Shown: positions 1-8,886, numbered from the stretch's first letter. The stretch is DNA of 64,000 nucleotides from Marivita sp. (GCF_020055675.1 NZ_JAIPUS010000006.1:83456-147455), one strand, 5' to 3'. The notes: generated by a model not told the origin, from the letters alone. Numbers and translations are program-made.

Positions 1-1071
1 GCGGGTCAGGCGGCCAATCGACGGCAGAAAGCCGCGGTAAGGGTCTTCGGCGTAAAGCCGGTTCTCGATGGCCCAGCCATTGATTTTCACATCATCCTGC
101 TTGATCGACAGCGCCTCGCCATTGGCGATGCGGATCATCTGTTCGACCAGATCGACGCCCGTGATAAGTTCGGTCACGGGGTGTTCCACCTGCAACCGCG
201 TATTCATTTCAAGGAAAAAGAAGTTCCGGTTGCCATCGACGATGAATTCCACCGTCCCGGCGCTGGTGTAGCCCACGGCCTTTGCCAGAGCGACGGATTG
301 CTCGCCCATCGCCTTGCGTGTGTCTTCATCCAGGAACGGGCTGGGCGCTTCTTCGACAACCTTCTGGTTCCGGCGCTGGATCGAACATTCCCGTTCGTTC
401 AGGTAGATGCCGTTGCCATGCGCATCACACAGCACCTGGATTTCGATATGACGCGGCTGGGTGATGAATTTCTCGATGAAGATGCGGTCGTCGCCAAAGG
501 ATGACGCGGCTTCGTTCTTGGACGACTGGAACCCTTCGCGCGCCTCATCGTCGTTCCACGCGATCCGCATGCCTTTGCCGCCGCCTCCGGCGCTGGCCTT
601 GATCATCACCGGATAGCCGATCTCGCTCGAAATACGCACCGCCTCCTCGGCGTCCTCGATCAGGCCCATGACACCCGGCACCGTGGACACATCGGCCTCC
701 TGCGCGATCTTCTTGGAGGTGATCTTGTCCCCCATCGCTTCGATCGCCCCCTTGGGCGGCCCGATGAAGGCCACGCCTTCAGCTTCGAGCGCCTCGGCGA
801 ATTTCGGGTTTTCCGACAGGAACCCGTAGCCCGGATGCACCGCCTGCGCTCCGGTCTGGCGGATCGCGTCCATCACCTTGTCGATCACGATATAGGACTG
901 GTTCGCCTGTGGCGGGCCGATATGCACCGCCTCGTCGGCCATCTCGACATGCAGCGCGTGTTTGTCGGCATCCGAATAGATCGCGACGGTCTTGATGCCC
1001 ATCTTGCGGGCGGTCTTGATCACCCGGCAGGCAATCTCGCCCCGGTTGGCAATCAGGATCTTGTCGAACAT
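1..1071 (-). CDS. pccA: Propionyl-CoA (acyl-CoA) carboxylase alpha subunit, 3'-truncated by window edge
   Basis: The first 357 residues are visible; the C-terminal half with the biotinyl domain lies outside the window. The protein starts [17 protein letters not shown], the standard biotin carboxylase N-terminus. The ATP-grasp glycine-rich loop [12 protein letters not shown] is near residues 158-170 and the active-site block [14 protein letters not shown] near 288-301. In the family this subunit carboxylates biotin with ATP and bicarbonate and passes the carboxyl to PccB, making methylmalonyl-CoA from propionyl-CoA. It is the last visible gene of a minus-strand series starting with pccB at 4531. 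Propionyl-CoA use rather than acetyl- or methylcrotonyl-CoA is inferred from pccB and pccR nearby. Confidence 0.95.
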   Translation of the reverse strand, partial: MFDKILIANRGEIACRVIKTARKMGIKTVAIYSDADKHALHVEMADEAVHIGPPQANQSYIVIDKVMDAIRQTGAQAVHPGYGFLSENPKFAEALEAEGVAFIGPPKGAIEAMGDKITSKKIAQEADVSTVPGVMGLIEDAEEAVRISSEIGYPVMIKASAGGGGKGMRIAWNDDEAREGFQSSKNEAASSFGDDRIFIEKFITQPRHIEIQVLCDAHGNGIYLNERECSIQRRNQKVVEEAPSPFLDEDTRKAMGEQSVALAKAVGYTSAGTVEFIVDGNRNFFFLEMNTRLQVEHPVTELITGVDLVEQMIRIANGEALSIKQDDVKINGWAIENRLYAEDPYRGFLPSIGRLTR

Positions 1072-1200
1072 GTCTGTCCCTTTCTGTCTGTCTTTTCTTG
1101 GCCGCCGGCGCGACCCGCGGCGATAGAACGAAAAAGACCGCCGCAGCCTGACGGCGCGACGGTCCAATTCCCGAATGAATGTGAGTGGTAGCGCGCTGCG

Positions 1201-1416
1201 TCAGCAGCGTTCGGGATAGGCCTGGCAGTAGGCGACATTGCCGGCTGCGCCGACGGCTGCACCCGTTGCGGTATCCCCGCCGGTTGCGACCGCTGTGCCC
1301 GCACCGGCCGCACCGCCCAGAAGCGCCTGCTCGCCCAGCGTGTCGCCGCAGGCGGAAACGCCAAGCAGCGCACAGACGACGAGGATGGATTTGCGGCTGA
1401 GACCAGTCTGTTCCAT
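1201..1416 (-). CDS. Small glycine-zipper lipoprotein
   Basis: A 71-residue protein. The ATG at 1416 is preceded by AAGGA at good spacing, which favours it over an upstream in-frame ATG at 1536. The N-terminus has basic residues, a hydrophobic stretch and a lipobox ending VSAC, so the mature protein should be a lipid-anchored envelope protein. The rest is Gly/Ala-rich (GGAAGAGTAVATGG, GAAVGAAGN), a glycine-zipper pattern, and it ends in a pair of cysteines. It lies just upstream of pccA on the same strand. I do not know its function; its place in the pcc gene series may be only syntenic. Confidence 0.75.
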   Translation of the reverse strand: MEQTGLSRKSILVVCALLGVSACGDTLGEQALLGGAAGAGTAVATGGDTATGAAVGAAGNVAYCQAYPERC

Positions 1417-1753
1417 GAGTGTGTTCCTTCTCGAAAGAGTACCTGTCGTGAAGGAACGCATCGGATTGGCCGCCTGTTCCAGCCCCGATCCGGATGGTGC
1501 CAGGTTTGAGAAAAACTTTGCCGTTCGGTGTAACATTCTGATGTAAAATGAAAAATGTCAGGCGTTTGACCTGGGGTATGGCCAAACCGCCCGACAGGCA
1601 CAGGGTAGCTGAGAAAACCTGGCGCAAACTGCCAACGCCAAGTCACCAGGAACGCGGGCAGCGTGCCACAATCGCCCAACGGATCAATCGACCGTTTGCG
1701 GCAACTTGCCGTTTCGGCCTGTTCCCGCTTAAAGTGTCCCGGCGTCAGCGATT
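1417..1753. other. Intergenic stretch, no gene recognised
   Basis: This 337-base gap separates the small lipoprotein gene from the 119-residue gene, both on the minus strand. It contains the AAGGA ribosome site of the lipoprotein gene and a locally AT-richer patch around 1510-1555 that could hold its promoter. I see no convincing coding frame, structured RNA or repeat. Confidence 0.5.
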
Positions 1754-2113
1754 TCATGCCCACATTCCGTCTTCGAACGCCTCAGGAAAGCTGGCGCGCG
1801 CCGCTTTTTCGTCGATGATCAGCTGCGCGTCATAGCTTTCGGGATCAAAGGGGTCGTCATAGGGCAGCACCTCGCGTGCGAACAGCCAGCTCAGCCGCCC
1901 GGCATCGAGATTGCCGCGCTCGAACGGTGCGTCGCCGAAATGCGCCCACAATGCGCCCATGAAGGCCAGATCGGCGCGTTTGTCCGGCGCGCGGCGGTCG
2001 CGATAGCGGTCCCGCCGGATAAGAGGCGTGGCACCCTTTGGATTGGGCCGCCGGATGGTGAACTGGAAATCCGTTCCGGGAAGCCGCCCCGGAAAGCCGC
2101 GATGCTTCAGCAT
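1754..2113 (-). CDS. Conserved-looking hypothetical protein, 119 aa
   Basis: A 119-residue soluble protein with no signal peptide or membrane segment. The N-terminal third is basic (FTIRRPNPKGATPLIRRDR) and the C-terminal third acidic (YDDPFDPESYDAQLIIDEK). Codon use matches its neighbours and no better frame competes on either strand. It sits between two small lipoprotein genes in the pccB-pccA interval. I do not recognise a family and assign no function. Confidence 0.65.
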   Translation of the reverse strand: MLKHRGFPGRLPGTDFQFTIRRPNPKGATPLIRRDRYRDRRAPDKRADLAFMGALWAHFGDAPFERGNLDAGRLSWLFAREVLPYDDPFDPESYDAQLIIDEKAARASFPEAFEDGMWA

Positions 2114-2138
2114 GGGACAACCCCTGCGCGCATCGGCG

Positions 2139-2173
2139 AAAAGGGGGCGGACGTCTGTGCCCGCCCCGTTTTC
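2139..2173. terminator. GC-rich hairpin with T-tracts on both strands
   Basis: A seven-base arm at 2144-2150 (GGGGCGG) pairs with 2161-2167 (CCGCCCC) across a ten-base loop. On the minus strand the stem is followed by CTTTT, and on the plus strand by GTTTTC. It lies four bases after the stop codon of the 48-residue lipoprotein gene, so it probably ends that transcript. Confidence 0.7.
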
Positions 2174-2176
2174 AGT

Positions 2177-2323
2177 TTACTTGTATTTGCCGGTTTGAAC
2201 GGGCTCGTGGCTGATCGGTTCCGGATCGATGACCACAAACTCTTCTTCAGCCTGCTGTTGTGCACACGCCGAGAGCGCTGCAAAAAGGCCGGCTGCGGCA
2301 AGAAGCTTGATGCTCTTGGACAT
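2177..2323 (-). CDS. Very small lipoprotein, 48 aa
   Basis: The start at 2323 (MSKSIKLLAAAGLFAALSAC) has an AGGAGAA ribosome site 6-7 bases upstream. Lysines, a hydrophobic run and the lipobox LSAC at residues 17-20 mark a lipoprotein signal. The mature part is only about 28 residues (AQQQAEEEFVVIDPEPISH...), acidic then Pro-rich. It ends just before a strong hairpin. It lies in the pccB-pccA interval. Function unknown. Confidence 0.75.
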   Translation of the reverse strand: MSKSIKLLAAAGLFAALSACAQQQAEEEFVVIDPEPISHEPVQTGKYK

Positions 2324-2543
2324 CTTGTTCTCCTGTCAGGTTCAGTAAAGGACCCAACAAAACCAGATGATGGTCCTGCCTGTCCTCGGTTCGAGGTAAA
2401 GACTGCTTGGGTGCAGTCCTCTTCAGGATATCCTGAAATCCGGGCCGAAAGATATCCACAGCCCAAGACAACGCCGCGCTGTGGCGCAAAAGACTCAAAC
2501 CGTTTCCAACTGGACAGACGGTCCGCAAGATTTTGTAGTCGCA

Positions 2544-2951
2544 TTAAAAAAGCTCCAAGATGCAGGTCTCGTCTTCTATGCGATACGCTTCGAAAAATTG
2601 CACGACTTCGGGATTGGTAATACCGAATTCGGTTTCGGTCCTGGCCAGGGAAATCACGATCTGTCTGGGCTGCGGCCCGGTATCGGCGATGCGGGGAATC
2701 GCATACGCCTCGCACAGATGCTGCATGTCCACCTCCACGTCATCATAGGCGCGCCCCTCCTGCCCGATCTCGGGCGCGATGAAACGAAACCGGTAGACAA
2801 GCCCCGCGCCGGGCCGGTCCCAAAGCATTTCCTGGAACATCACGGGCTGGCCCGAAGGCACGGAGAGAGGCTCATCAGACGCGCACGCAGCTGTCCCGCC
2901 AAGTGCCATTGCACCCATGACGAGACATTGCCCAGCTCCTCCAATCGCCAT
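2544..2951 (-). CDS. Exported acetolactate-synthase-like/DUF6497-type hypothetical protein
   Basis: A 135-residue protein. The ATG at 2951 follows GGAGGGAGG, which decides the start over an in-frame ATG at 3002 inside pccB. The N-terminus MAIGGAGQCLVMGAMALGG is a signal sequence, ending near TAACASD, so export is likely. The mature part has conserved-looking features (SGQPVMFQEMLWD, RFRFIAPEIG) and a cysteine in each half that could pair. It begins 47 bases after pccB on the same strand and is probably co-transcribed. From memory it resembles a Rhodobacterales family named DUF6497; function unknown. Confidence 0.7.
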   Translation of the reverse strand: MAIGGAGQCLVMGAMALGGTAACASDEPLSVPSGQPVMFQEMLWDRPGAGLVYRFRFIAPEIGQEGRAYDDVEVDMQHLCEAYAIPRIADTGPQPRQIVISLARTETEFGITNPEVVQFFEAYRIEDETCILELF

Positions 2952-2998
2952 TGACGGCCTCCCTCCGTAGGGTGCGTGCTCACACGCACCAGCGCCGC

Positions 2999-4531
2999 TC
3001 AAAGCGGAATGTTGTCGTGCTTCTTCCAGGGCATGTCCTGCTTTTTCGACCGCAGCGCGGCGAACGCCCGCGCGACACGTTTGCGGGTGCTGCGCGGCTG
3101 GATCACCTCGTCAATAAAGCCGCGTTCCGCCGCGACAAATGGATTGGCGAAGCGGTCTTCGTATTCGGCGGCATGGGCGGCGATCTTTGCCTCATCGCCC
3201 AAATCCGACCGGTGGATGATCTCGGTCGCGCCTTTCGCGCCCATCACGGCAATCTCGGCTGTCGGCCAGGCATAATTCACATCCGCCCGCAGGTGCTTGG
3301 ACGCCATGACGACATACGCCCCGCCATAGCTTTTGCGGGTGATGACCGTGACTTTCGGCACCGTCGCTTCGCCATAGGCATAGAGCAGCTTTGCCCCGTG
3401 CTTGATCACGCCGTTATACTCCTGCGACGTTCCCGGCAGGAAGCCGGGCACATCCACCAACGTCAGGATCGGGATACCGAAACAATCACAGAACCGCACA
3501 AAGCGCGCAGCCTTGCGGGCGCTGTCGATGTCCAGCACCCCTGCCAGAACCATCGGCTGGTTCGCGACAATCCCCACCGTCTGTCCTTCCAGGCGGACAA
3601 AGCCGGTCACGATGTTCTTGGCGAAGTCTTCCTGTATCTCGTAAAAATCACCCTCATCCGCGATCTTCTGGATCAGCTCTTTCATGTCATAGGGTGTGTT
3701 GGGATTCTCAGGAACCAGCGTGTCCAGCGATGACTCCACCCGGTCGACGTCATCGAAGAACGGGCGCCTGGGGGCGGGCTGCTGGTTGTTGAGCGGCAGG
3801 AAATCCACCAGGCGCCGCACCTCGGCGAGCGCCTCTACATCATTGTCGAACGCGGCATCCGCGACCGAGGATTTCCTGGTATGCGTCGCCGCGCCGCCCA
3901 GCTCTTCTGCGGTGACCTGTTCGTTGGTGACGGTTTTCACCACGTCAGGCCCGGTGACGAACATGTATGAACTGTCCTTCACCATGAAGATAAAGTCGGT
4001 CATGGCCGGGCTGTAGACCGCCCCGCCCGCGCATGGCCCCATGATCACGCTGATCTGCGGCACCACGCCCGAGGCCATGATGTTGCGCTGGAACACCTCG
4101 CCATAGCCGGCCAGGCTGTCGACACCTTCCTGGATACGTGCGCCGCCTGAATCGTTGATCCCGATCACCGGCGCGCCGTTCTGCATCGCCATGTCCATGA
4201 TCTTGCAGATCTTCATCGCATGGGTCGCAGACACCGATCCGCCCAGGACGGTGAAGTCCTGACTGAAGACATAGACCATCCGGCCATTGATCGTGCCCCA
4301 GCCGGTGACAACGCCGTCGCCCGCCGGGCGGTTCTTTTCCATCCCGAAATCGGTGCAGCGATGGGTGACGAACATGTCGTATTCTTCAAAGCTGCCTTCA
4401 TCCAGCAACAGCTCGACCCGTTCGCGTGCCGTCAGCTTGCCGCGCGCGTGCTGTGCGTCGATGCGTTTTTGCCCACCACCCATGCGGGCGTCGGCGCGGC
4501 GGGTCTCCAACTCTTGCAGAATATCTTTCAT
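2999..4531 (-). CDS. pccB: Propionyl-CoA carboxylase beta subunit
   Basis: A 510-residue carboxyltransferase starting [20 protein letters not shown]. The ATG at 4531 has an AGGGA site upstream; a longer frame exists but lacks family similarity. Two crotonase-like halves are visible: the first has [11 protein letters not shown] and [12 protein letters not shown] (oxyanion-hole glycines), the second [16 protein letters not shown]. Length is normal for the family. It moves carboxyl from carboxybiotin on PccA to propionyl-CoA, giving (S)-methylmalonyl-CoA for the ethylmalonyl-CoA or methylmalonyl-CoA routes. It leads a minus-strand series ending in pccA. Its promoter holds the tandem TTTGCAAA boxes expected for control by PccR, encoded divergently at 5991. 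Confidence 0.97.
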   Translation of the reverse strand: MKDILQELETRRADARMGGGQKRIDAQHARGKLTARERVELLLDEGSFEEYDMFVTHRCTDFGMEKNRPAGDGVVTGWGTINGRMVYVFSQDFTVLGGSVSATHAMKICKIMDMAMQNGAPVIGINDSGGARIQEGVDSLAGYGEVFQRNIMASGVVPQISVIMGPCAGGAVYSPAMTDFIFMVKDSSYMFVTGPDVVKTVTNEQVTAEELGGAATHTRKSSVADAAFDNDVEALAEVRRLVDFLPLNNQQPAPRRPFFDDVDRVESSLDTLVPENPNTPYDMKELIQKIADEGDFYEIQEDFAKNIVTGFVRLEGQTVGIVANQPMVLAGVLDIDSARKAARFVRFCDCFGIPILTLVDVPGFLPGTSQEYNGVIKHGAKLLYAYGEATVPKVTVITRKSYGGAYVVMASKHLRADVNYAWPTAEIAVMGAKGATEIIHRSDLGDEAKIAAHAAEYEDRFANPFVAAERGFIDEVIQPRSTRKRVARAFAALRSKKQDMPWKKHDNIPL

Positions 4532-4593
4532 GGACCATCCCTTTTTGCCTTTCGCACGACCATACTGTGGTGCGGCACGCACTCAAGAGAAAA

Positions 4594-4649
4594 TGAGCAA
4601 ATTTGCAAACCATGGAAAGACTTCTGCTTGCTATTTGCAAATTTGCAAA
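4594..4649. promoter_or_regulatory. Tandem TTTGCAAA boxes upstream of pccB (PccR/ScfR operator)
   Basis: Two copies of an abutted octamer pair are visible. 4634-4649 reads TTTGCAAATTTGCAAA, a perfect tandem. 4594-4609 reads TGAGCAAATTTGCAAA, with one perfect half. TTTGCAAA pairs are the binding motif I recall for PccR of Rhodobacter sphaeroides, a short-chain acyl-CoA regulator, and a pccR-type gene lies 1.4 kb away. The boxes lie in the interval between pccB and the divergent exporter gene, so they may serve both promoters. Binding is inferred. Confidence 0.8.
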
Positions 4650-4707
4650 TTGTATCGTTACGCCGCCTCATATGGACATTCCCGGAGACCGGGCGTAGCG
4701 ATATCCA

Positions 4708-5937
4708 ATGAGTTACATCTCAAAGGTCCGCTTCCTCGACCGCGCCACACCGCCGCATATTGTCACACTGATCCTGCTCGCGGGGCTGTCGGCGCTTGTG
4801 ATGAACATCTTTCTGCCCTCCCTGCCCAACATGACCGCCTATTTCGACACCGAGTACCGACTGATGCAGCTGTCGGTGGCGGTCTATCTTGGCGTGAACG
4901 CGGTGCTGCAAATCCTGATCGGGCCGATCTCGGACAAGCTCGGTCGCCGCCCGGTGATCCTTTGGGGCCTTGGCGGGTTTTGCCTTGCCACGCTGGGCTG
5001 CATCTATGCACCCGATGTCTACACCTTCCTTGCGTTTCGGATGGCGCAAGCGGTGATCGTCACCGCGATGGTCCTGTCGCGCGCCGTGGTGCGCGATTGC
5101 GTGCCGCAAGACCAGGCCGCGTCGATGATCGGCTACGTGACAATGGGTATGGCGGTGGTGCCGATGATCGGCCCGGCCTTTGGCGGCATTCTCGACGAAA
5201 TGTTCGGCTGGCAGTCGAACTTCTGGCTGCTCTTCATCCTTGGCCTGGGCATGTTCTGGCTTTCCTGGGCCGACCTTGGCGAGACCGCCAGCGTCAGCGG
5301 CATGTCCATGACCGCGCAATTCGCGCAATACCCCGAGCTTCTGACCAGCCCGCGTTTCTGGGGTTATGCGCTTGCCGCCGGCATGTCCTCGGGCGCGTTC
5401 TTTGCCTACCTGGGCGGTGCGCCCTTTGTCGGCACCGAAGTGTTCGGCATGTCACCGGCCATCCTGGGTTTCTTCTTCGGCGCACCCGCGATCGGCTATT
5501 TCCTCGGCAATTTCATCTCGGGGCGCTATTCGGCGCGGATCGGCGTCAACCGCATGGTCTTTGCTGGCACGCTGATCAACGCGGCTGGCATACTTCTGTC
5601 CATAAGCGTCTTCTGGCTGGGCTTTGGCACCGAATGGAGTTTCTTCGGCTTCATGACCTTCGTCGGCCTTGGCAACGGCATGACAATCCCCAACGCCACC
5701 GCAGGCATGCTGTCGGTGCGTCCCCATCTGGCCGGCACGGCAAGCGGTTTGGGCGGCGCAATCATGCTGGGCGGAGGCGCGGGCCTGTCCGCCCTGGCCG
5801 GCGCGCTCTTGGTGCCGGGATCGGGCCCGTGGCCGCTTTTGTGGATCATGCTTGCCACCGCGATCTTTGCGATCTTCGCGATTCAGCTGGTGATCTGGCG
5901 GTCGGCGCGGCTTGCCGGGCTGGACAGCGCCGGATGA
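4708..5937 (+). CDS. Bcr/CflA-type MFS multidrug efflux transporter
   Basis: A 409-residue membrane protein with about twelve hydrophobic segments. After the second segment comes the MFS loop motif GPISDKLGRRPVILWG. LPSLPNM in segment 1 and RMAQAVIVTAMVLSRAVVRD in segment 4 are typical of the Bcr/CflA drug:proton antiporter group. Members export compounds such as bicyclomycin, chloramphenicol or sulfonamides; the substrate here is unknown. It is divergent from pccB, and two bases after its stop a TTTGCAAA box begins, followed by pccR. It may be under the same control, although a role in propionate metabolism is not evident. Confidence 0.9.
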   Translation: MSYISKVRFLDRATPPHIVTLILLAGLSALVMNIFLPSLPNMTAYFDTEYRLMQLSVAVYLGVNAVLQILIGPISDKLGRRPVILWGLGGFCLATLGCIYAPDVYTFLAFRMAQAVIVTAMVLSRAVVRDCVPQDQAASMIGYVTMGMAVVPMIGPAFGGILDEMFGWQSNFWLLFILGLGMFWLSWADLGETASVSGMSMTAQFAQYPELLTSPRFWGYALAAGMSSGAFFAYLGGAPFVGTEVFGMSPAILGFFFGAPAIGYFLGNFISGRYSARIGVNRMVFAGTLINAAGILLSISVFWLGFGTEWSFFGFMTFVGLGNGMTIPNATAGMLSVRPHLAGTASGLGGAIMLGGGAGLSALAGALLVPGSGPWPLLWIMLATAIFAIFAIQLVIWRSARLAGLDSAG

Positions 5938-5938
5938 A

Positions 5939-5976
5939 TTTGCAAACTCGGCAGTGACGCGCTGCAAAGCTGCAAA
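5939..5976. promoter_or_regulatory. PccR-like boxes upstream of pccR
   Basis: A perfect TTTGCAAA lies at 5939-5946. A tandem of two GCTGCAAA octamers lies at 5961-5976, with the same eight-base period as the pccB operator. The second tandem ends 14 bases before the pccR start codon, close enough to block initiation. Autoregulation of pccR is the natural inference. Confidence 0.65.
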
Positions 5977-5990
5977 TCCCCGAGGCTGAC

Positions 5991-7388
5991 ATGTCGACTC
6001 AAAAACTTTATGCCGGTGCCAAGCTGCGCGAGATCCGCACCCGACTGGGCATGACCCAGCGCGATTTCTCGACCAAGATGGGCGTGTCCCTGCCCTATCT
6101 GAACCAGATGGAAAACAACAAGCGCCCGCTGTCCACCACGGTGGTGCTGGCCCTTGCGCAGGAATTCGGAATCGATGTGACCGAATTGGGCCAGGGGGAT
6201 GCCGAGCGCATGATTTCAGACATGCGCGAGGCGCTGGCCGATCCGATCTTCTCGGACGCCACCCCCCCGATTGCCGATCTTCGCCTGACCGCATCGAACG
6301 CGCCGGGATTGGCGCGGGCCTTTCTCGAACTGCACAGCGCCTACAGGCAGACCCATGAACGGCTCGCGTCGCTGGACGAGGCCCTGGGGCGCGAGGGCGC
6401 GCAGTTGCAGCCCTCACCCTGGGAAGAGGTGCGCGATTTCTTTCACTATTGCGACAACTACATCGACGCCGTGGACCGCGCCGCCGAGCGGGTGGCCACC
6501 AAGCTGACCGGATCGGACCGCGTGCGCGCCGCCATTCGCGGGCTCGAACACGAAGGGCTGCATGTCCGTTTCGCCAACATGCCCGAGCTGCGCCGCTTTG
6601 ACGAATTACGGCAGGAAGTGACCGTGTCGTCGCTGGCCGCGCCCGAAACCCAGACTTTCCAGATGATGCTGCAACTGGCGCTGGCACGTCATGGCAAGCT
6701 GCTGGATGCAACGCTCGATCTGGGCCGGTTCCAGTCCGACGCGGCCCGCGACATCGCGCGGCTGGGTCTGGCCAATTATTTCGCCGGGGCCGCGGTGATG
6801 CCCTACGGGCAATTCCTGCACAGCGCTCATGAAACCCGCCACGACCTGGAATTGATGGCACGGCGGTTCGGGGCGTCGATCGAACAGGTGGCGCACCGGC
6901 TGTCGACCCTGCAACGCCCCGGGGCCAAGGGGATCCCGTTCTTTTTCGTTCGCGTCGACCAGGCCGGCACGATCACCAAGCGGCACAGCGCCACGCGCTT
7001 GCAATTTGCCCGCTTCGGCGGGGCCTGTCCGCTGTGGAACGTGCACCGCGCCTTCGAGACTCCGGGCCGGTTCCTGCGGCAATTGGCCGAAACGCCGGAT
7101 GGGGTGCGCTATATCTCTCTCGCACGGGATGTCTCCAAGACCGGGGGGCATTTCGGCGCGCCCGTGCGGCGCTACGCGATCGCGCTTGGCTGCGAGGTGA
7201 AACATGCCGGCGCGCTGGTCTACGCCGACGGGCTGGACCTCGCCCGCGATGGCGCCTTCGAGCCGATCGGGATTTCCTGCCGGATTTGTGAACGCTCGAA
7301 TTGTCATCAAAGATCGGTCCCGCCGCTGGAGCGCAAGCTGACGATCCAGACGCACCGGCGGGGCATCCTGCCCTACGAGTTGATTTGA
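5991..7388 (+). CDS. pccR: Short-chain fatty acyl-CoA regulator (ScfR/PccR family)
   Basis: A 465-residue regulator. Residues about 8-65 form an XRE-type helix-turn-helix (LREIRTRLGMTQRDF, GVSLPYLNQMENNKRPLS). The long C-terminal part is the ScfR-type domain and ends with the Cys motif CRICERSNCHQRSVPP seen in this family. Related proteins are PccR, RamB, MccR and IbcR, which sense short-chain acyl-CoAs and activate or repress the matching carboxylase or glyoxylate genes. GAGG upstream of the ATG supports the start. Neighbouring pccB and the TTTGCAAA boxes make propionyl-CoA control the best guess. Confidence 0.92.
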   Translation: MSTQKLYAGAKLREIRTRLGMTQRDFSTKMGVSLPYLNQMENNKRPLSTTVVLALAQEFGIDVTELGQGDAERMISDMREALADPIFSDATPPIADLRLTASNAPGLARAFLELHSAYRQTHERLASLDEALGREGAQLQPSPWEEVRDFFHYCDNYIDAVDRAAERVATKLTGSDRVRAAIRGLEHEGLHVRFANMPELRRFDELRQEVTVSSLAAPETQTFQMMLQLALARHGKLLDATLDLGRFQSDAARDIARLGLANYFAGAAVMPYGQFLHSAHETRHDLELMARRFGASIEQVAHRLSTLQRPGAKGIPFFFVRVDQAGTITKRHSATRLQFARFGGACPLWNVHRAFETPGRFLRQLAETPDGVRYISLARDVSKTGGHFGAPVRRYAIALGCEVKHAGALVYADGLDLARDGAFEPIGISCRICERSNCHQRSVPPLERKLTIQTHRRGILPYELI

Positions 7389-7485
7389 GCAGCAAGGATG
7401 CAGTGACGCATCGTCTGTTCCCACCTGCGGAACCACTTGGAGGTTCCACCCCCAAACCCCCGGGATATTTGAAAACCAGAGAAGA

Positions 7486-8148
7486 TCAGGACGCGGCGAC
7501 GGGCCAGCGCTGTGCGAGGCAGGCCATGAGTGCATGGTCAGTAGCGTCAATCGGGCCTGTCGCACCGGGACGGAACCGCAGGCGAAAGCTGTGCAGGAGT
7601 GTCTCCCGCGGGACAGCAGCCTTATAGCCGAAGCGCCGCGCGTTCTCAAAGAAATCGCCGTTGCCATGCGGCTCTGGCCAGATCGACAGCCCCTGCCGGG
7701 CCAGCCGCAGCCAGTCGAACCTTGGTCCGGGATCGGTCTTGCGGCCCGGTGCCATGTCCGAATGGCCGATGACCCGTTCGGGGGGGATGCCGTGGCGGGT
7801 CATTATCTCCGCGACCAGGCGCTCCAGCCGATCCATCTGGCAAGCGGCGAACGGCGTGTGACCGGTATTGGCGATCTCGATCCCGATGGAACGGGAGTTC
7901 ACGTCGTCGACCGGCCCCCACGCCCCGGCGCCGGCGTGCCAGGCGCGGGCGTCTTCGTCGACCAATTGCCAAAGCGTGCCATCGGATGCCAAGACGTAAT
8001 GCGCCGAAACCTGTGCCTGCGGATCGCAGAGCCAATCGCGCGCCGTCGCGGCACATTCCATCGCCGTGTAGTGCAAGACGATCAGGTCAGGCCGCGCGCC
8101 GCCACGGCGCGGGCCGCAATTCGGCGATGGGTGCCAGAGCGGCGTCAG
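7486..8148 (-). CDS. N-acetylmuramoyl-L-alanine amidase, AmpD/AmiD type (CTG start inferred)
   Basis: An amidase_2-domain protein, zinc dependent, cutting the N-acetylmuramoyl-L-alanine bond of peptidoglycan or anhydromuropeptides. Zinc ligands and active-site motifs are visible: VLHYTAM (His near 26), IGIEIANTGH, and GHSDMAPGRKTDPG (His near 129, Asp near 139). Homologues I know begin with M-x-PLWHPSPN; here this segment reads LTPLWHPSPNCGPRR, its first codon being CTG at 8148-8146. That CTG overlaps the TGA of the upstream lipoprotein gene, exactly like the usual ATGA coupling. Upstream extension gives unrelated sequence and the first downstream ATG removes a zinc ligand, so I choose CTG. 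About 220 residues; no signal peptide seen, so cytoplasmic recycling is likely. Confidence 0.85.
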   Translation of the reverse strand: MTPLWHPSPNCGPRRGGARPDLIVLHYTAMECAATARDWLCDPQAQVSAHYVLASDGTLWQLVDEDARAWHAGAGAWGPVDDVNSRSIGIEIANTGHTPFAACQMDRLERLVAEIMTRHGIPPERVIGHSDMAPGRKTDPGPRFDWLRLARQGLSIWPEPHGNGDFFENARRFGYKAAVPRETLLHSFRLRFRPGATGPIDATDHALMACLAQRWPVAAS

Positions 8149-8876
8149 TTGCGGACCGCGCGGAACGGGGCCGGGTCCCAGTTGCAGGCAAACCCGTCCC
8201 CATCGGGGTCGAGGGTCTTGCGATCCCGCTCCGGGCCACCGGCGGCAAGAAACGCCTCCTGCGCGAGATCTGACGAGGCGAAGCCGGCACAATTGCGCAG
8301 ATGCCGGTTTTCAGACGCAAAGGACGAGCGGCGATAGATCGGCGCGCCCTTGGGATTGTCGGTCTGCAGCGCGTAGGCCACGATATTCGGCGCATCCGTC
8401 CCCGGGCGTGTGGGCAGCGCCTCGGGCTGGATGACCTGGTAGCGCGAGCGGTTCTGCGCGATCAGGGCTGCGTCGCTTTCGATACTGCGCGTGTTGGACA
8501 CGGCGTCGAAATCATTCTCGGTGGAGATGCCGGCGGCATTTTCCACCGGCTGCGGCGCCGGGTTGCCGGGTGAGGCGTTGACCGGATCAACACCCGAATT
8601 TGCGCGACGGGCCGCGAGGGCCGCGTCGTCCAGGGGGCCTGTCGCCGAGAGCGGCGCGCCGGTCACCGGCGCGGGCGGCGTGATCGTCGTGGCCGGTTCA
8701 CGACCTTCGAGCACTTGATCGCGGCGCTGTTGGTAGCTGTCGTAATCGTCGAAGCCGACGCCGCTGTTCGGCACCTCCGTGGAACAGGCCGCGAGCGCCA
8801 AAAGCACGAGGCCGCCGATCGACGCACGGGTCAGACGTCGGGAGTGTGGGGATTTTCTGCTCATGTCCTGGCTCAT
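8145..8876 (-). CDS. Lipoprotein with C-terminal excalibur calcium-binding domain
   Basis: A protein of about 243 residues. The signal segment IGGLVLLALAAC ends in a lipobox with Cys31. A Pro/Ala/Ser-rich, probably disordered middle follows. The C-terminal 40 residues form an excalibur domain: two cysteines (NCAGF and GFACNW) around the calcium loop DPDGDGFAC. It begins about ten bases after the gatA stop and its stop overlaps the amidase start, so it is part of a gatC-gatA-lipoprotein-amidase operon. A later ATG at 8864 is an alternative start; both keep the signal sequence. Role unknown; envelope location is well supported. Confidence 0.85.
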   Translation of the reverse strand: MSQDMSRKSPHSRRLTRASIGGLVLLALAACSTEVPNSGVGFDDYDSYQQRRDQVLEGREPATTITPPAPVTGAPLSATGPLDDAALAARRANSGVDPVNASPGNPAPQPVENAAGISTENDFDAVSNTRSIESDAALIAQNRSRYQVIQPEALPTRPGTDAPNIVAYALQTDNPKGAPIYRRSSFASENRHLRNCAGFASSDLAQEAFLAAGGPERDRKTLDPDGDGFACNWDPAPFRAVRN

Positions 8877-8886
8877 CTGGCGCGTG

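Noticed and set aside
1548..1835. Possible plus-strand gene opposite the 119-aa gene
   Set aside because: It overlaps the end of a better minus-strand gene, has no ribosome site and a random-looking Arg/Ser-rich product.
4287..6861. Long open frames overlapping the MFS and pccR genes on either strand
   Set aside because: They are rich in Arg, Pro and His with no domain, as expected for shadow frames of GC-rich genes; the MFS exporter and regulator explain the region.
7431..7485. GGTTCC hairpin and CCCCCAAACCCCCGGG tract after pccR as a repeat element
   Set aside because: A six-base stem (GGAACC/GGTTCC) is visible and the C-rich tract is reminiscent of sequences common in Rhodobacterales, but only one copy occurs in this window, so neither terminator nor repeat is well supported.
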